NCBI GenBank assembly: GCA_007571095.1
Contig: RKSB01000127.1
Location: forward strand, 1-18,304
DNA from: K189A clade bacterium
Lineage (GTDB): Bacteria > Pseudomonadota > Gammaproteobacteria > Pseudomonadales > Azotimanducaceae
Reading direction: 5' to 3'
DNA length: 18,304 bases
Shown here: positions 8,097 through 14,993 of the stretch, piece after piece
How the letters are laid out: every line of letters begins with the position of its first letter
Numbering within the stretch: the stretch's first letter is position 1
The notes under the pieces: model-generated
What the model was told of the DNA's origin: nothing
Database searches by the model: none
What the model saw: only the letters and a program-made list of their open reading frames with translations
Made by a program: the position numbers and the translations under genes

Positions 8097-8510
8097 ATGG
8101 AACTCAAGGACAGTCAAACCCTGCAAAATCTCAAGGATGCGTTTTCCGGCGAGTCTCAGGCCAACAGACGTTACCTTTACTTCGCTCAACAGGCGGATGT
8201 CGAAGGCCAGCCAGATGTTGCAACCGTCTTTCGGTCAACCGCCGAAGGCGAAACCGGCCATGCACACGGCCATCTGGAATATCTCGAAGAGGTGGGCGAC
8301 CCGGCCACCGGCAAACCCATCGGTGACACCAGCAAGAATCTGGTAGCCGCCATCGCCGGCGAGACTCACGAATACACTGACATGTACCCAGGCATGGCCA
8401 GAACAGCTCGCGATGAAGGCTTTGACGAGATTGCCGACTGGTTCGAGACCCTGGCAAAGGCCGAACGGTCGCACGCCAATCGATTCCAGAAGGCACTGGA
8501 CTCCCTCTAA
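8097..8510 (+). CDS. Rubrerythrin, diiron domain only
   Basis: This 137-residue four-helix ferritin-like protein carries the rubrerythrin diiron pattern. It has SGES with E19, then GETGH with E52 and H55. GETHEY with E89 and E92 follows, then AERSH with E123 and H126. It ends after the helical bundle and lacks the C-terminal rubredoxin Cys4 iron domain of classical rubrerythrin, so electrons must come from another protein. The likely role is reduction of hydrogen peroxide in the cytoplasm (family knowledge). The adjacent Fe-S protein is an obvious candidate partner (inference). A good Shine-Dalgarno sequence (GGGAG) and promoter precede it. The next gene starts 97 bases later on the same strand. 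Confidence 0.93.
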   Translation: MELKDSQTLQNLKDAFSGESQANRRYLYFAQQADVEGQPDVATVFRSTAEGETGHAHGHLEYLEEVGDPATGKPIGDTSKNLVAAIAGETHEYTDMYPGMARTARDEGFDEIADWFETLAKAERSHANRFQKALDSL

Positions 8511-8607
8511 GCAAATCCTCGACAAGCCCCGCCAGAGTTCTGGTTCGCCCGAATTCCGGCGGCGGCAGCTTCAGCAAAAACACCGTTTTCCAGGGGCTTT
8601 CTGAGTC

Positions 8608-9930
8608 ATGAAGGAAGGTAGCCTGGAGGCTCCGGATCGGCAACCGATTGCATGGCGAGAGCCAGAGTTCTGGGATCCTGCCGCACTTGAGCAGGAACTT
8701 GAACGGGTCTACGACATCTGTCACGGTTGTCGTCGCTGTGTCAATCTGTGCGAGGCCTTTCCAACGCTCTTTGACCTGGTCGATGAGTCGGACACTCTGG
8801 AAGTCGATGGTGTCGCCAAAGAAGACTTCGGCAAGGTCGTTGACGAGTGCTATCTGTGCGACCTGTGCGCTGAAACCAAATGTCCCTATCTGCCTCCGCA
8901 CGAGTGGGCGGTCGATTTTCCTCACCTGATGCTGAGAGCCAAGGCCCAGAAGTTCCGTCAGGGCCAGACTCGGTGGCGAGACCGTCTGATTACCAGTAGC
9001 GACAACCTGTTGTCCAGCGTATCCAGGCCGATGGTTGCCGGCCTGGTCAACAAGCTCAACAAGCAGCCTCTTTTTCGCCGTGCCCTCGAAAAGGTGACAG
9101 GCATTCACCAGCAGGCACCCTTGCCGGAAATCCAGCCGCCGTCAGTCCGCCGCAAGCAACTGAAAGTGGATGCGGTGGAAAAATCAGCCTCGACTCCCGA
9201 GACCACTGGCAAGGTGGCCATTTTCACCACCTGCTACGGCCATCATATTTCGCCTTCGACAGTAGCGGACATAGCCGCCGTGCTGACACACAACTCGATT
9301 ACAACTATCCTGCTGCCGCAAAAACACTGTTGCGGCATGCCCAAGCTGGAGCTTGGTGATCTGGATGCTGTCGCCCGCCTCAAGGAAGCCACTATGCCTC
9401 AACTCGTGGAGGCTCTGGATGCCGGCTATGATCTGGTGGCACCGATTCCTTCCTGTGCCCTGATGTTTCGTCAGGAGATTCCGTTGCTTTATCCGAACGA
9501 CGAACAGGTCGCCAGAGTCAAGGCGCGCTTCTTTGATCCTGCCGAATACCTGATGTTGCGCCACAAGGCCGGCTTGCTCAATCTCGACTTTCAACGTGGC
9601 CTTGGCCGGCTGGCCTACCATATCGCCTGTCACCAGAGAGTCCAGCGCATCGGCCGCAAAACCCAGGAGCTTTTTGGTCTGATTCCCGATACAGAACTCA
9701 CGCTCATTGAGCGTTGCAGCGGCCACGACGGTACCTATGCGTGGAAAAAGGAGACCTATGCTCATGCGATGAAAATCGCCCGTCCTGTTGCTCGCCGTGT
9801 TGACAAGGCCAACCCCGATGCCTGCATGTCCGATTGTCTGATGGCGGGCCGAATGATCGCCCACAGCCGAGGTACTGACGACCCCGTGCCTTATCCTTTG
9901 TCCCTGCTTCGTCAGGCTTACGGTATCTAG
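8608..9930 (+). CDS. CCG-domain Fe-S oxidoreductase (GlpC / HdrD-like)
   Basis: This 440-residue cytoplasmic or membrane-peripheral redox protein begins with two four-cysteine clusters. The first is C38-x2-C41-x2-C44-x3-C48 (CHGCRRCVNLC). The second is C81-x2-C84-x2-C87-x4-C92-P. Both are ferredoxin-like and likely bind [4Fe-4S]. The C-terminal half has two CCG-type repeats: C209...HCCGMP (241-245)...C283, then C341...CSGHDGTYA (370-378)...C406-x3-C410. The second repeat has CSG instead of CCG. The layout resembles GlpC and HdrD, which pass electrons between quinone or thiol/disulfide partners and dehydrogenases. No glpA or glpB gene is present; the neighbours are rubrerythrin and DUF3501, a recurrent trio in Proteobacteria. 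The DUF3501 gene follows after 17 bases, so the two are surely co-transcribed. Feeding electrons to rubrerythrin is an inference. The ATG start has a GGGG about 12 bases upstream. Confidence 0.92.
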   Translation: MKEGSLEAPDRQPIAWREPEFWDPAALEQELERVYDICHGCRRCVNLCEAFPTLFDLVDESDTLEVDGVAKEDFGKVVDECYLCDLCAETKCPYLPPHEWAVDFPHLMLRAKAQKFRQGQTRWRDRLITSSDNLLSSVSRPMVAGLVNKLNKQPLFRRALEKVTGIHQQAPLPEIQPPSVRRKQLKVDAVEKSASTPETTGKVAIFTTCYGHHISPSTVADIAAVLTHNSITTILLPQKHCCGMPKLELGDLDAVARLKEATMPQLVEALDAGYDLVAPIPSCALMFRQEIPLLYPNDEQVARVKARFFDPAEYLMLRHKAGLLNLDFQRGLGRLAYHIACHQRVQRIGRKTQELFGLIPDTELTLIERCSGHDGTYAWKKETYAHAMKIARPVARRVDKANPDACMSDCLMAGRMIAHSRGTDDPVPYPLSLLRQAYGI

Positions 9931-9947
9931 GGCCGGTTGCGAATCCA

Positions 9948-10526
9948 ATGAACAAGCTCACGCCCGCCGATCTTTTTTCGCTTGAGCAGTATGCCGTTCA
10001 GCGTTCGGACTTTCGTCGCTCGGCCATGGCCCACAAGTTGCGCCGAAAAGTACACTTGGGCGGCCACCTCACACTCTTCTTTGAAGACCGCCAGACGATG
10101 CACTATCAAATTCAGGAAATTCTCAGGGTCGAACGTATTTTTGAGCCCGAAGACATCGCCGAAGAGTTGGCGGCCTATAACGCGCTGATTCCAGACGGAA
10201 GCAACTGGAAGGCGACCTTGATGTTGCAGTATCCGAATGTTGACGAGCGTCGCCTGCGGTTGCAGGCACTGGTCGGTATCGCTGAACGAGTCTATGTCGA
10301 AGTCACCGACCGAGTCTATGCCATCGCCGACGAAGACCTTGAACGCGACACCGAGGAAAAAACATCCAGTGTGCATTTTTTGAGGTTCGAGTTTTCAGAC
10401 GAACAAAGCCAGGCCATTCAGCAGGGTGCCGAGGTCAGGATCGGCGTCGATCACCCTCAAATGAATCACCAGACGCTGTTGACAGCCGAACAGCAAAAAG
10501 TTCTGGCCTGCGACTTGGCCGACTGA
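9948..10526 (+). CDS. DUF3501 family protein
   Basis: This 192-residue soluble protein has no signal peptide, membrane segment or cysteine cluster. It matches the DUF3501 family along its whole length: MNKLTPADLFSLEQYAVQR at the start, HLTLFFEDRQT at 40-50, QIQEILRVERIFE at 54-66, AYNALIPDGSNWKAT at 76-90, and IADEDLERDTEEKTSSVHFL at 126-145 just before RFEF. RIGVDHP is near 164-170. The function is unknown. It recurs beside rubrerythrin and the CCG-domain Fe-S protein, so it is likely an accessory of that redox system (inference). The start lies 17 bases after the preceding stop with a weak Shine-Dalgarno sequence, suggesting translational coupling. Its stop is 24 bases before the duplicated purD fragment. 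Confidence 0.9.
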   Translation: MNKLTPADLFSLEQYAVQRSDFRRSAMAHKLRRKVHLGGHLTLFFEDRQTMHYQIQEILRVERIFEPEDIAEELAAYNALIPDGSNWKATLMLQYPNVDERRLRLQALVGIAERVYVEVTDRVYAIADEDLERDTEEKTSSVHFLRFEFSDEQSQAIQQGAEVRIGVDHPQMNHQTLLTAEQQKVLACDLAD

Positions 10527-10549
10527 ACTCGGGCTGTTCCTGATTCAAC

Positions 10550-10717
10550 ATCAGAAAAACAGGTGCCTTCCGGTCAGGGTAGTGCCGACTGGCCTATGTC
10601 TCTGCGGTAAAAGGCACCGGGCCAGCTGATACTTTCGCAAATTTCGCAGGCTCTGGTTCGAGCATCCGCCAGAGTTTCCCCCAGTGCGGTGACCGCAAGC
10701 ACTCGCCCGCCATTCGT
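10550..10717 (-). pseudogene. Detached duplicate of the purD 3' end
   Basis: These 168 bases repeat 10729-10896 at a fixed offset of 179 with four mismatches and no gap; 11 bases separate the copies. The piece covers PurD codons from T379 to the end plus the trailer and has no start codon. It differs from the gene-linked copy by TGC for TAC (C in place of Y402). It also has TCG where the gene has its TAG stop, so it reads DIGQSALP before a TGA. A possible terminator is carried in each copy: arms GGTGCCTT and AAGGCACC, with a T-run after the second arm on the minus strand. The arms are perfect here and mismatched at one base in the gene-linked copy. Confidence 0.88.
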
Positions 10718-10896
10718 AAAAACCCCTTATCAGAAAAACAGATGCCTTCCGGTCAGGGTAGTGCCTACTGGCCTATGTCTCTGCGGTAAAAGGCACCGGG
10801 CCAGCTAATACTTTCGCAAATTTCGTAGGCTCTGGTTCGAGCATCCGCCAGAGTTTCCCCCAGTGCGGTGACCGCAAGCACTCGCCCGCCATTCGT
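10550..10896. repeat. 179-bp-period tandem duplication spanning the purD 3' end
   Basis: The copies are 10550-10717 and 10729-10896. The four differences are at 10563/10742, 10587/10766, 10628/10807 and 10647/10826. About 98 percent identity marks a recent event compared with the pdxH tail duplication. Confidence 0.9.
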
Positions 10897-12030
10897 CAAG
10901 AGCCCTTCCGGCGTTTGAACCGTACCGGCGTGAAATACCTTGTAGTCGTCTCCCTCCGTCGACAAGCCTTCTATCGGTGGACCTTCTATCCTATGTCCGG
11001 TCGAATAGTCGCCCGGATAGCCTCGGCTTGCCATCACCACCGCCAGTGCAGGGCGAGGATCAAACACCAGATCCTTCTCATCGAGATCGCCAGCGGCTGC
11101 CTGCCGACAGACTTCGTAAAGGTCAGATTGACAGCGCAGCATAATCGGCTGGGCTTCGGGGTCACCAAAGCGGCAATTGAACTCGAGAACTCGTGGCCCG
11201 TCATCCGTAATCATCAGCCCGACATAGAGGAACCCCTTGTAAACCGTGTCCTCGGCAGCCATTCCCTCCAGTGTCGGAACAACCACCGTCTGGTTAATGG
11301 TTCGAGCCATCTTTGGCGTAATCAGGGGGCTGGGCGAGTAGGCACCCATGCCACCGGTATTGGGCCCAAGATCACCGTCAAAAGCCCGCTTGTGGTCCTG
11401 ACTGCCGGCAAAGACCTTAAACCGTCTGCCGTCGGTTACCAGAATAAAAGAAGCCTCTCGTCCGACCAGATGTTCCTCCACCAGAACCGACGAATGGCCT
11501 TTTTTGAAAAAACTCTCGCACGCCGAAAGGGCTTCCTTGAGAGTCTCGGCTACCACCACTCCCTTGCCGCCGGCCAACCCGTCCGCCTTGATAACGACCG
11601 GCAGAGGCTGTTCGTGAATATAGTCTTCGGCCTCTGTCCACTGGTCAAAGGCTTGTGCTTTTGCGGTGGCTATTCGATGCCTTTGCATGAAGGCTTTGGC
11701 AAAATGCTTCGAACTTTCCAGCCGGGCAGCCAGCCGACTGGGCCCAAGGCAGGGCAGCCCGAGACTCTCAAAATGATCGACTATGCCAGCCGCCAGGGGT
11801 GCTTCAGGCCCAATCACGGTCAGGTCAACTCGCCGTTTTTCTGCCAGTTCCGCCAGGCCGGTTAAGTCATCGGCCCTTACAGCAAGGTTCTCCATGGCCG
11901 GCTCGTTGGCCGTTCCGCCATTACCGGGTGCCACCAGCACTCGGCTCACTCGGGGTGATTTTGCCAATTGCCAGGCCAGTGCGTGTTCTCGGCCCCCCGC
12001 TCCTACCACCAAAACCGTGCGTTCACTCAT
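10765..12030 (-). CDS. purD: Phosphoribosylamine-glycine ligase (GAR synthetase)
   Basis: PurD is a cytoplasmic ATP-grasp enzyme joining glycine to phosphoribosylamine, the second step of purine synthesis. Visible motifs are GAGGREHALAW at 10-20, IGPEAPLAAGI at 73-83, and the ATP-grasp loop KADGLAGGKGV at 148-158. GPNTGGMGAYSPSPLI follows at 222-237, and the metal-binding EFNCRFGDPEAQP at 283-295. At 421 residues it is nearly full length but ends abruptly at DIGQ. Family members usually continue with a short tail of the DIGxRAL type. The TAG stop (10765-10767) is TCG in the neighbouring duplicate, so the gene seems to have lost about four residues by a point mutation. The loss is probably tolerated. 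The ATG at 12030 starts five bases after the purH stop, making a purHD operon. Confidence 0.97.
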   Translation of the reverse strand: MSERTVLVVGAGGREHALAWQLAKSPRVSRVLVAPGNGGTANEPAMENLAVRADDLTGLAELAEKRRVDLTVIGPEAPLAAGIVDHFESLGLPCLGPSRLAARLESSKHFAKAFMQRHRIATAKAQAFDQWTEAEDYIHEQPLPVVIKADGLAGGKGVVVAETLKEALSACESFFKKGHSSVLVEEHLVGREASFILVTDGRRFKVFAGSQDHKRAFDGDLGPNTGGMGAYSPSPLITPKMARTINQTVVVPTLEGMAAEDTVYKGFLYVGLMITDDGPRVLEFNCRFGDPEAQPIMLRCQSDLYEVCRQAAAGDLDEKDLVFDPRPALAVVMASRGYPGDYSTGHRIEGPPIEGLSTEGDDYKVFHAGTVQTPEGLLTNGGRVLAVTALGETLADARTRAYEICESISWPGAFYRRDIGQ

Positions 12031-12035
12031 AACCG

Positions 12036-13601
12036 CTAATGCCGAAAATGTCTTTGTCCGGTAAAAACCATGGCCATGTTCGCCTCATCGGCCGCTTCGA
12101 TAACCTCCCGGTCGCGCATCGACCCGCCTGGTTGAATGAGCGCGCTGACGCCTTGTTCAGCCACCTGGTCGAGACCGTCCCGAAAGGGCAGAAAGGCATC
12201 TGAAGCCAACACCGCCCCTCGAACATCGAAGCGGCCTTCCCGTGCCTTCATCAGAGCAATTTTGCTGCTGTCGACTCGGCTCATCTGGCCGGCTCCGATA
12301 CCGAGAGTCTGGCCATCCCTGACCAGCACCATGGCATTGGATTTGACGAACCGGGCGATATGCCAGCCAAACAGCAGATCGGCCAGTTCAGGCTCACTCG
12401 GCTGCCGCCGGCTAACCATCTTTATGGAAGCCTTGTCCGAAGCTGGCGAATCGGCTTCCTGAACCAGCATACCACCGCCGATGGCCCGATACTCAAGCCG
12501 TCTCTCGCCTGTCTCTGAAGGCATCAACAACAGCCGAACATTTTTGCGTTTGCCCAGTATCGGCAGAATTTCCTCGATCGCCGCTGAAGGCATCTCCGGT
12601 GCTATCAGAAGTTCGCAAAACTGCCGATCAAGGATAGCCTTTACCAGTTCGCCGTCGAGAGGCCGGTTGAAGGCGAGAATGCCGCCAAAAGCCGAGGTCG
12701 AATCGGCCGAAAAGGCCCTTGAATAAGCGGTCTTCAAATCTTCTCCGAGGGCAGCACCACAGGGGTTGGTGTGCTTGACAATCACGCACGCCGGCTGCTT
12801 GAGGTCGCGCACGCAACTCCAGGCCTCCTCGGCATCGCTCAGGTTGTTGTAAGACAATGTCTTGCCGCAAACCTGCCGTGCGTTCGCCACTCCGGTTCCG
12901 GTTGTTCGATAGAGTGCCGCTTTCTGGTGTGGGTTCTCGCCGTAACGCAGCACTCGAATCCGTTTCATCGACAGATGCAGGCAGGACCCCGCCGGCCCCT
13001 CTGTGCCCTCAGCCTGTGAGGCCAGATAGTTGGCGATCATTCCATCGTACTCGGCGGTGTGCGAAAAGGCCTTGAGTGCAAGCTCAAACCGAGTCTGCTC
13101 GCTGATGACTCCGGCGTTGGCTTTGATCTCTTCCATCAGGGCAGGGTAGTCGCAAGCTGCTGTCAGGACGGCTACATTTCGGTAGTTCTTGCTCGCCGCC
13201 CTTATCATCGCCGGCCCTCCGATGTCGATGTTTGCCAGCGCGTCTTCCAGGCTTGCTTCAGGGTTTTTCACGGTTTTTGCAAAGGGGTAAAGATTGACTG
13301 CCAGCAGGTCGATTTTTTCGATTGAATGGGCTCGCATCTGTTCGGCATCTCCGCTGAAAGGATCGTGATGGCGGCCCAACAGCCCGCCATGGATTTTGGG
13401 ATGCAGCGTCTTCACTCGGCCGTCCATGATCTCGGGAAAGCCCGTGTAGTCTTCTATTCGGCGAACCTCTATACCGGCCTTCTGAAGGCAGGCGTGAGTA
13501 CCGCCAGTTGACAATATTTCTGTCCCCGACTCGGCCAGAAAGCCGGCTAGTTCAACAATACCGGTTTTGTCCGAGACACTGAGCAACGCCCGTTTGATCA
13601 C
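12036..13601 (-). CDS. purH: Bifunctional AICAR transformylase / IMP cyclohydrolase
   Basis: PurH catalyses the last two steps to IMP: formyl transfer to AICAR from 10-formyl-THF, then ring closure. At 521 residues it has the family length. The N-terminal MGS-like cyclohydrolase domain shows STGGTHACL at 31-39 and GRVKTLHPKIHGGLLGR at 61-77. The transformylase part has YGENPHQKA at 220-228, VIVKHTNPCGAA at 273-284 with the catalytic K276-H277 pair, SDAFLPFRDG near 467-476, QPGGSMRD at 490-497, and the standard ending RHFRH. The start is GTG at 13601; no upstream codon fits the family start better, and the Shine-Dalgarno sequence is weak. It lies 159 bases after aroQ and five bases before purD. 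Confidence 0.97.
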   Translation of the reverse strand: MIKRALLSVSDKTGIVELAGFLAESGTEILSTGGTHACLQKAGIEVRRIEDYTGFPEIMDGRVKTLHPKIHGGLLGRHHDPFSGDAEQMRAHSIEKIDLLAVNLYPFAKTVKNPEASLEDALANIDIGGPAMIRAASKNYRNVAVLTAACDYPALMEEIKANAGVISEQTRFELALKAFSHTAEYDGMIANYLASQAEGTEGPAGSCLHLSMKRIRVLRYGENPHQKAALYRTTGTGVANARQVCGKTLSYNNLSDAEEAWSCVRDLKQPACVIVKHTNPCGAALGEDLKTAYSRAFSADSTSAFGGILAFNRPLDGELVKAILDRQFCELLIAPEMPSAAIEEILPILGKRKNVRLLLMPSETGERRLEYRAIGGGMLVQEADSPASDKASIKMVSRRQPSEPELADLLFGWHIARFVKSNAMVLVRDGQTLGIGAGQMSRVDSSKIALMKAREGRFDVRGAVLASDAFLPFRDGLDQVAEQGVSALIQPGGSMRDREVIEAADEANMAMVFTGQRHFRH

Positions 13602-13760
13602 AGTGCGCTCACTTTCCGGCTATGACGAAAACCGGTTTCGGTGCCGAAACTGCCGCAATCAAGCAATCCATGCAAACCTCTTCGATGCCAGCTGGCCGCC
13701 GCCTGCGACCAGGCAGGCTTCTGCTTCGAACCAGGCCGAACAATCGCCAGCCCTGCGGAG
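13602..13760. other. aroQ-purH spacer
   Basis: These are 159 bases with no supported gene. On the minus strand an inverted repeat GTTTCG-GCAC-CGAAAC (13635-13650) is followed by CGGTTTTCG. It might be a weak terminator or attenuator before purH, but the T-run is short. I see no PurR-like operator and no guanine riboswitch. Confidence 0.3.
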
Positions 13761-14204
13761 TCATGCACTGGCCTGTTGCGAGGCGATCCAGCGCAACGCC
13801 AGGTCGTAGCCGCCAACGCCCAGTCCGGCGATGGTGCCGACGGCAATATCCTCAAGAAAGGAGTGATGACGAAATTCTTCTCTCGCCTTGGGGTTGGATA
13901 TGTGGACTTCGATAAAAGGAATTTCCACGCCCAGCAGGGCATCTCTCAAAGCCAGGCTGGTGTGTGTGAAAGCACCGGGATTGATAATGAGAAAATCGAC
14001 TCGTTCACTATTCGCCGCATGAATTCTTTCCACCAGGCCGTGTTCGGCGTTGCTCTGAAAGCATTCGAGCGTCAGACCGAGATCGGCAGCCGTCGCGCTC
14101 AGTTGCCGCTCCAGGCCCGCAAGGCTCTGCCGGCCATAAAGATCGGGTTCTCGTTGACCCAGCAGGTTGAGGTTGGCACCATTGATGACCAATACCCTTG
14201 TCAC
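13761..14204 (-). CDS. aroQ: 3-dehydroquinate dehydratase, type II
   Basis: AroQ performs the third step of the shikimate pathway (3-dehydroquinate to 3-dehydroshikimate) and is usually a dodecamer. With the GTG start at 14204 it is 147 residues, the normal family size. Motifs are INGANLNLLGQREPDLYG at 7-24 (catalytic R18 and Y23), QSNAEHGLVERIH at 50-62, INPGAFTHTSLALRDAL at 74-90, EVHISNPKAREEFRHHS at 99-115 (catalytic H101, R112), and the helix ending GGYDLALRWIA. The frame stays open upstream to 14429, but that part overlaps bcp and does not resemble AroQ. AAGGAG at 14210-14215, five bases before the GTG, settles the start. It follows bcp by 58 bases. In many gammaproteobacteria aroQ precedes accB-accC; here it precedes purHD. 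Confidence 0.95.
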   Translation of the reverse strand: MTRVLVINGANLNLLGQREPDLYGRQSLAGLERQLSATAADLGLTLECFQSNAEHGLVERIHAANSERVDFLIINPGAFTHTSLALRDALLGVEIPFIEVHISNPKAREEFRHHSFLEDIAVGTIAGLGVGGYDLALRWIASQQASA

Positions 14205-14209
14205 GCTGG

Positions 14210-14215
14210 CTCCTT
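14210..14215 (-). promoter_or_regulatory. aroQ ribosome binding site (decides the start)
   Basis: AAGGAG on the minus strand lies five bases before GTG 14204. The longer in-frame ORF from 14429 would start inside bcp without such a site. Confidence 0.7.
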
Positions 14216-14262
14216 GAAAGCTTGCGAAGAAGTGCTTTCTGTAACCGCCCGTCGAGCGGAAC

Positions 14263-14751
14263 TCAACTCGCCTCCTGTTCCACCAACTCCAGTACCTTCT
14301 GAGGGTGGTCAGCCGCTCTGGATACTTTTTTCCAGTGTTTCCTGACTCGGCCTTCGGGGTCGATCCAGAGGGTTGATCGAATAACTCCGACCACCTTCTT
14401 TCCGTACATGTTTTTTTCGCCCCAGGCACCGCAAGTAATCATCAACTGCTTGTCCGGATCAGACAGCAGGGAAAAGGGCAGGTCATACTTGTTACGAAAG
14501 CGGGCATGGCTCTCGCTCTTGTCGGGCGAGACACCCACTATCGCCGTATTGGCCCGAGCAAACCGGTCGTACAAACGCCGAAACCCACAGGCTTCCTTGG
14601 TACAGCCGGGCGTGTCGTCTTTGGGGTAGAAGTACAGGATCAGATGCCGGCCCCTGAACGACTGCAGGGATACCTCTGTATTGTCCTGATCCAGCAGGCG
14701 AAAATCCGGTGCGGACTTTCCTTCCTCGATTGCTGAAGTATGAGTTGACAT
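14263..14751 (-). CDS. bcp: Thioredoxin-dependent peroxiredoxin (BCP/PrxQ)
   Basis: This 162-residue cytoplasmic thiol peroxidase reduces hydrogen peroxide and organic peroxides with electrons from thioredoxin. The active-site block LYFYPKDDTPGCTKEACGFR (39-58) places the peroxidatic cysteine at C50 and the resolving cysteine at C55, the PrxQ spacing. The APDFRLLD start (14-21), GVSPDKSESHARF (residues about 93-105) and the GVIRSTLWIDPEG strand (about 122-134) are all family features. ATG 14751 is preceded by GGAAG at a good distance. A -10 box TATAAT lies about 50 bases upstream. It is first in a minus-strand run with aroQ, purH and purD. Confidence 0.96.
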   Translation of the reverse strand: MSTHTSAIEEGKSAPDFRLLDQDNTEVSLQSFRGRHLILYFYPKDDTPGCTKEACGFRRLYDRFARANTAIVGVSPDKSESHARFRNKYDLPFSLLSDPDKQLMITCGAWGEKNMYGKKVVGVIRSTLWIDPEGRVRKHWKKVSRAADHPQKVLELVEQEAS

Positions 14752-14780
14752 TTTTGCTTCCGGTTGAGTGAGAGAAACGA

Positions 14781-14806
14781 GAGCCTTAGGCTCGCTCGAT
14801 ATTATA
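14781..14806 (-). promoter_or_regulatory. bcp -10 box with a palindrome at the predicted start site
   Basis: TATAAT (14801-14806, minus) predicts a start near 14794. The palindrome GAGCC-TTA-GGCTC (14781-14793) covers about +2 to +14, where an operator could block transcription or a short hairpin could cap the leader. No convincing -35 hexamer lies 16-18 bases upstream. Confidence 0.4.
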
Positions 14807-14829
14807 CAGACATCGGCAATCCGAACGGC

Positions 14830-14856
14830 ATCAAGGGAATCAAGGGTATCAAGGCT
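14830..14856 (-). repeat. Three 9-bp tandem repeats upstream of bcp
   Basis: Read on the plus strand, ATCAAGGGA, ATCAAGGGT and ATCAAGGCT follow one another. On the minus strand this is TTGAT three times with four bases between units, at about -36 to -62 from the predicted bcp start. TTGAT is a half-site for FNR/CRP-type regulators, but the units here are direct, not inverted. Confidence 0.6.
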
Positions 14857-14993
14857 GTGGAGGTGGCCTCAGGAATTCGAGCGAATAACAAAAAGGCCCT
14901 TGTTCCGGCAAGACTCGTCGCTTGCAACAGAGGTTCAGGCGGCAACCCGCCTGCGAACTCGCTCGCCAGCCCGTTTTGAGTCGACGACAAGCT

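Noticed and set aside
8131..9108. 325-codon minus-strand open frame opposite rubrerythrin and the Fe-S gene
   Set aside because: It spans two real genes on the other strand; its composition fits an antisense shadow.
13650..13760. Possible third gene-tail duplication, after aroQ
   Set aside because: A 33-base patch matches at about 70 percent at offset 111, but the match does not extend and the encoded residues share only a few Gly/Ala/Leu; this is within chance for GC-rich sequence.
14205..14429. N-terminal extension of AroQ to 222 residues
   Set aside because: The extra 75 codons overlap bcp in another frame, are Arg/Ser/Trp-rich and unlike AroQ; the AAGGAG before GTG 14204 marks the real start.
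14936..14953. Strong hairpin CAGGCGG-CAAC-CCGCCTG downstream of carbonic anhydrase
   Set aside because: A perfect 7-bp stem but no T-run on either side; not called as a terminator.
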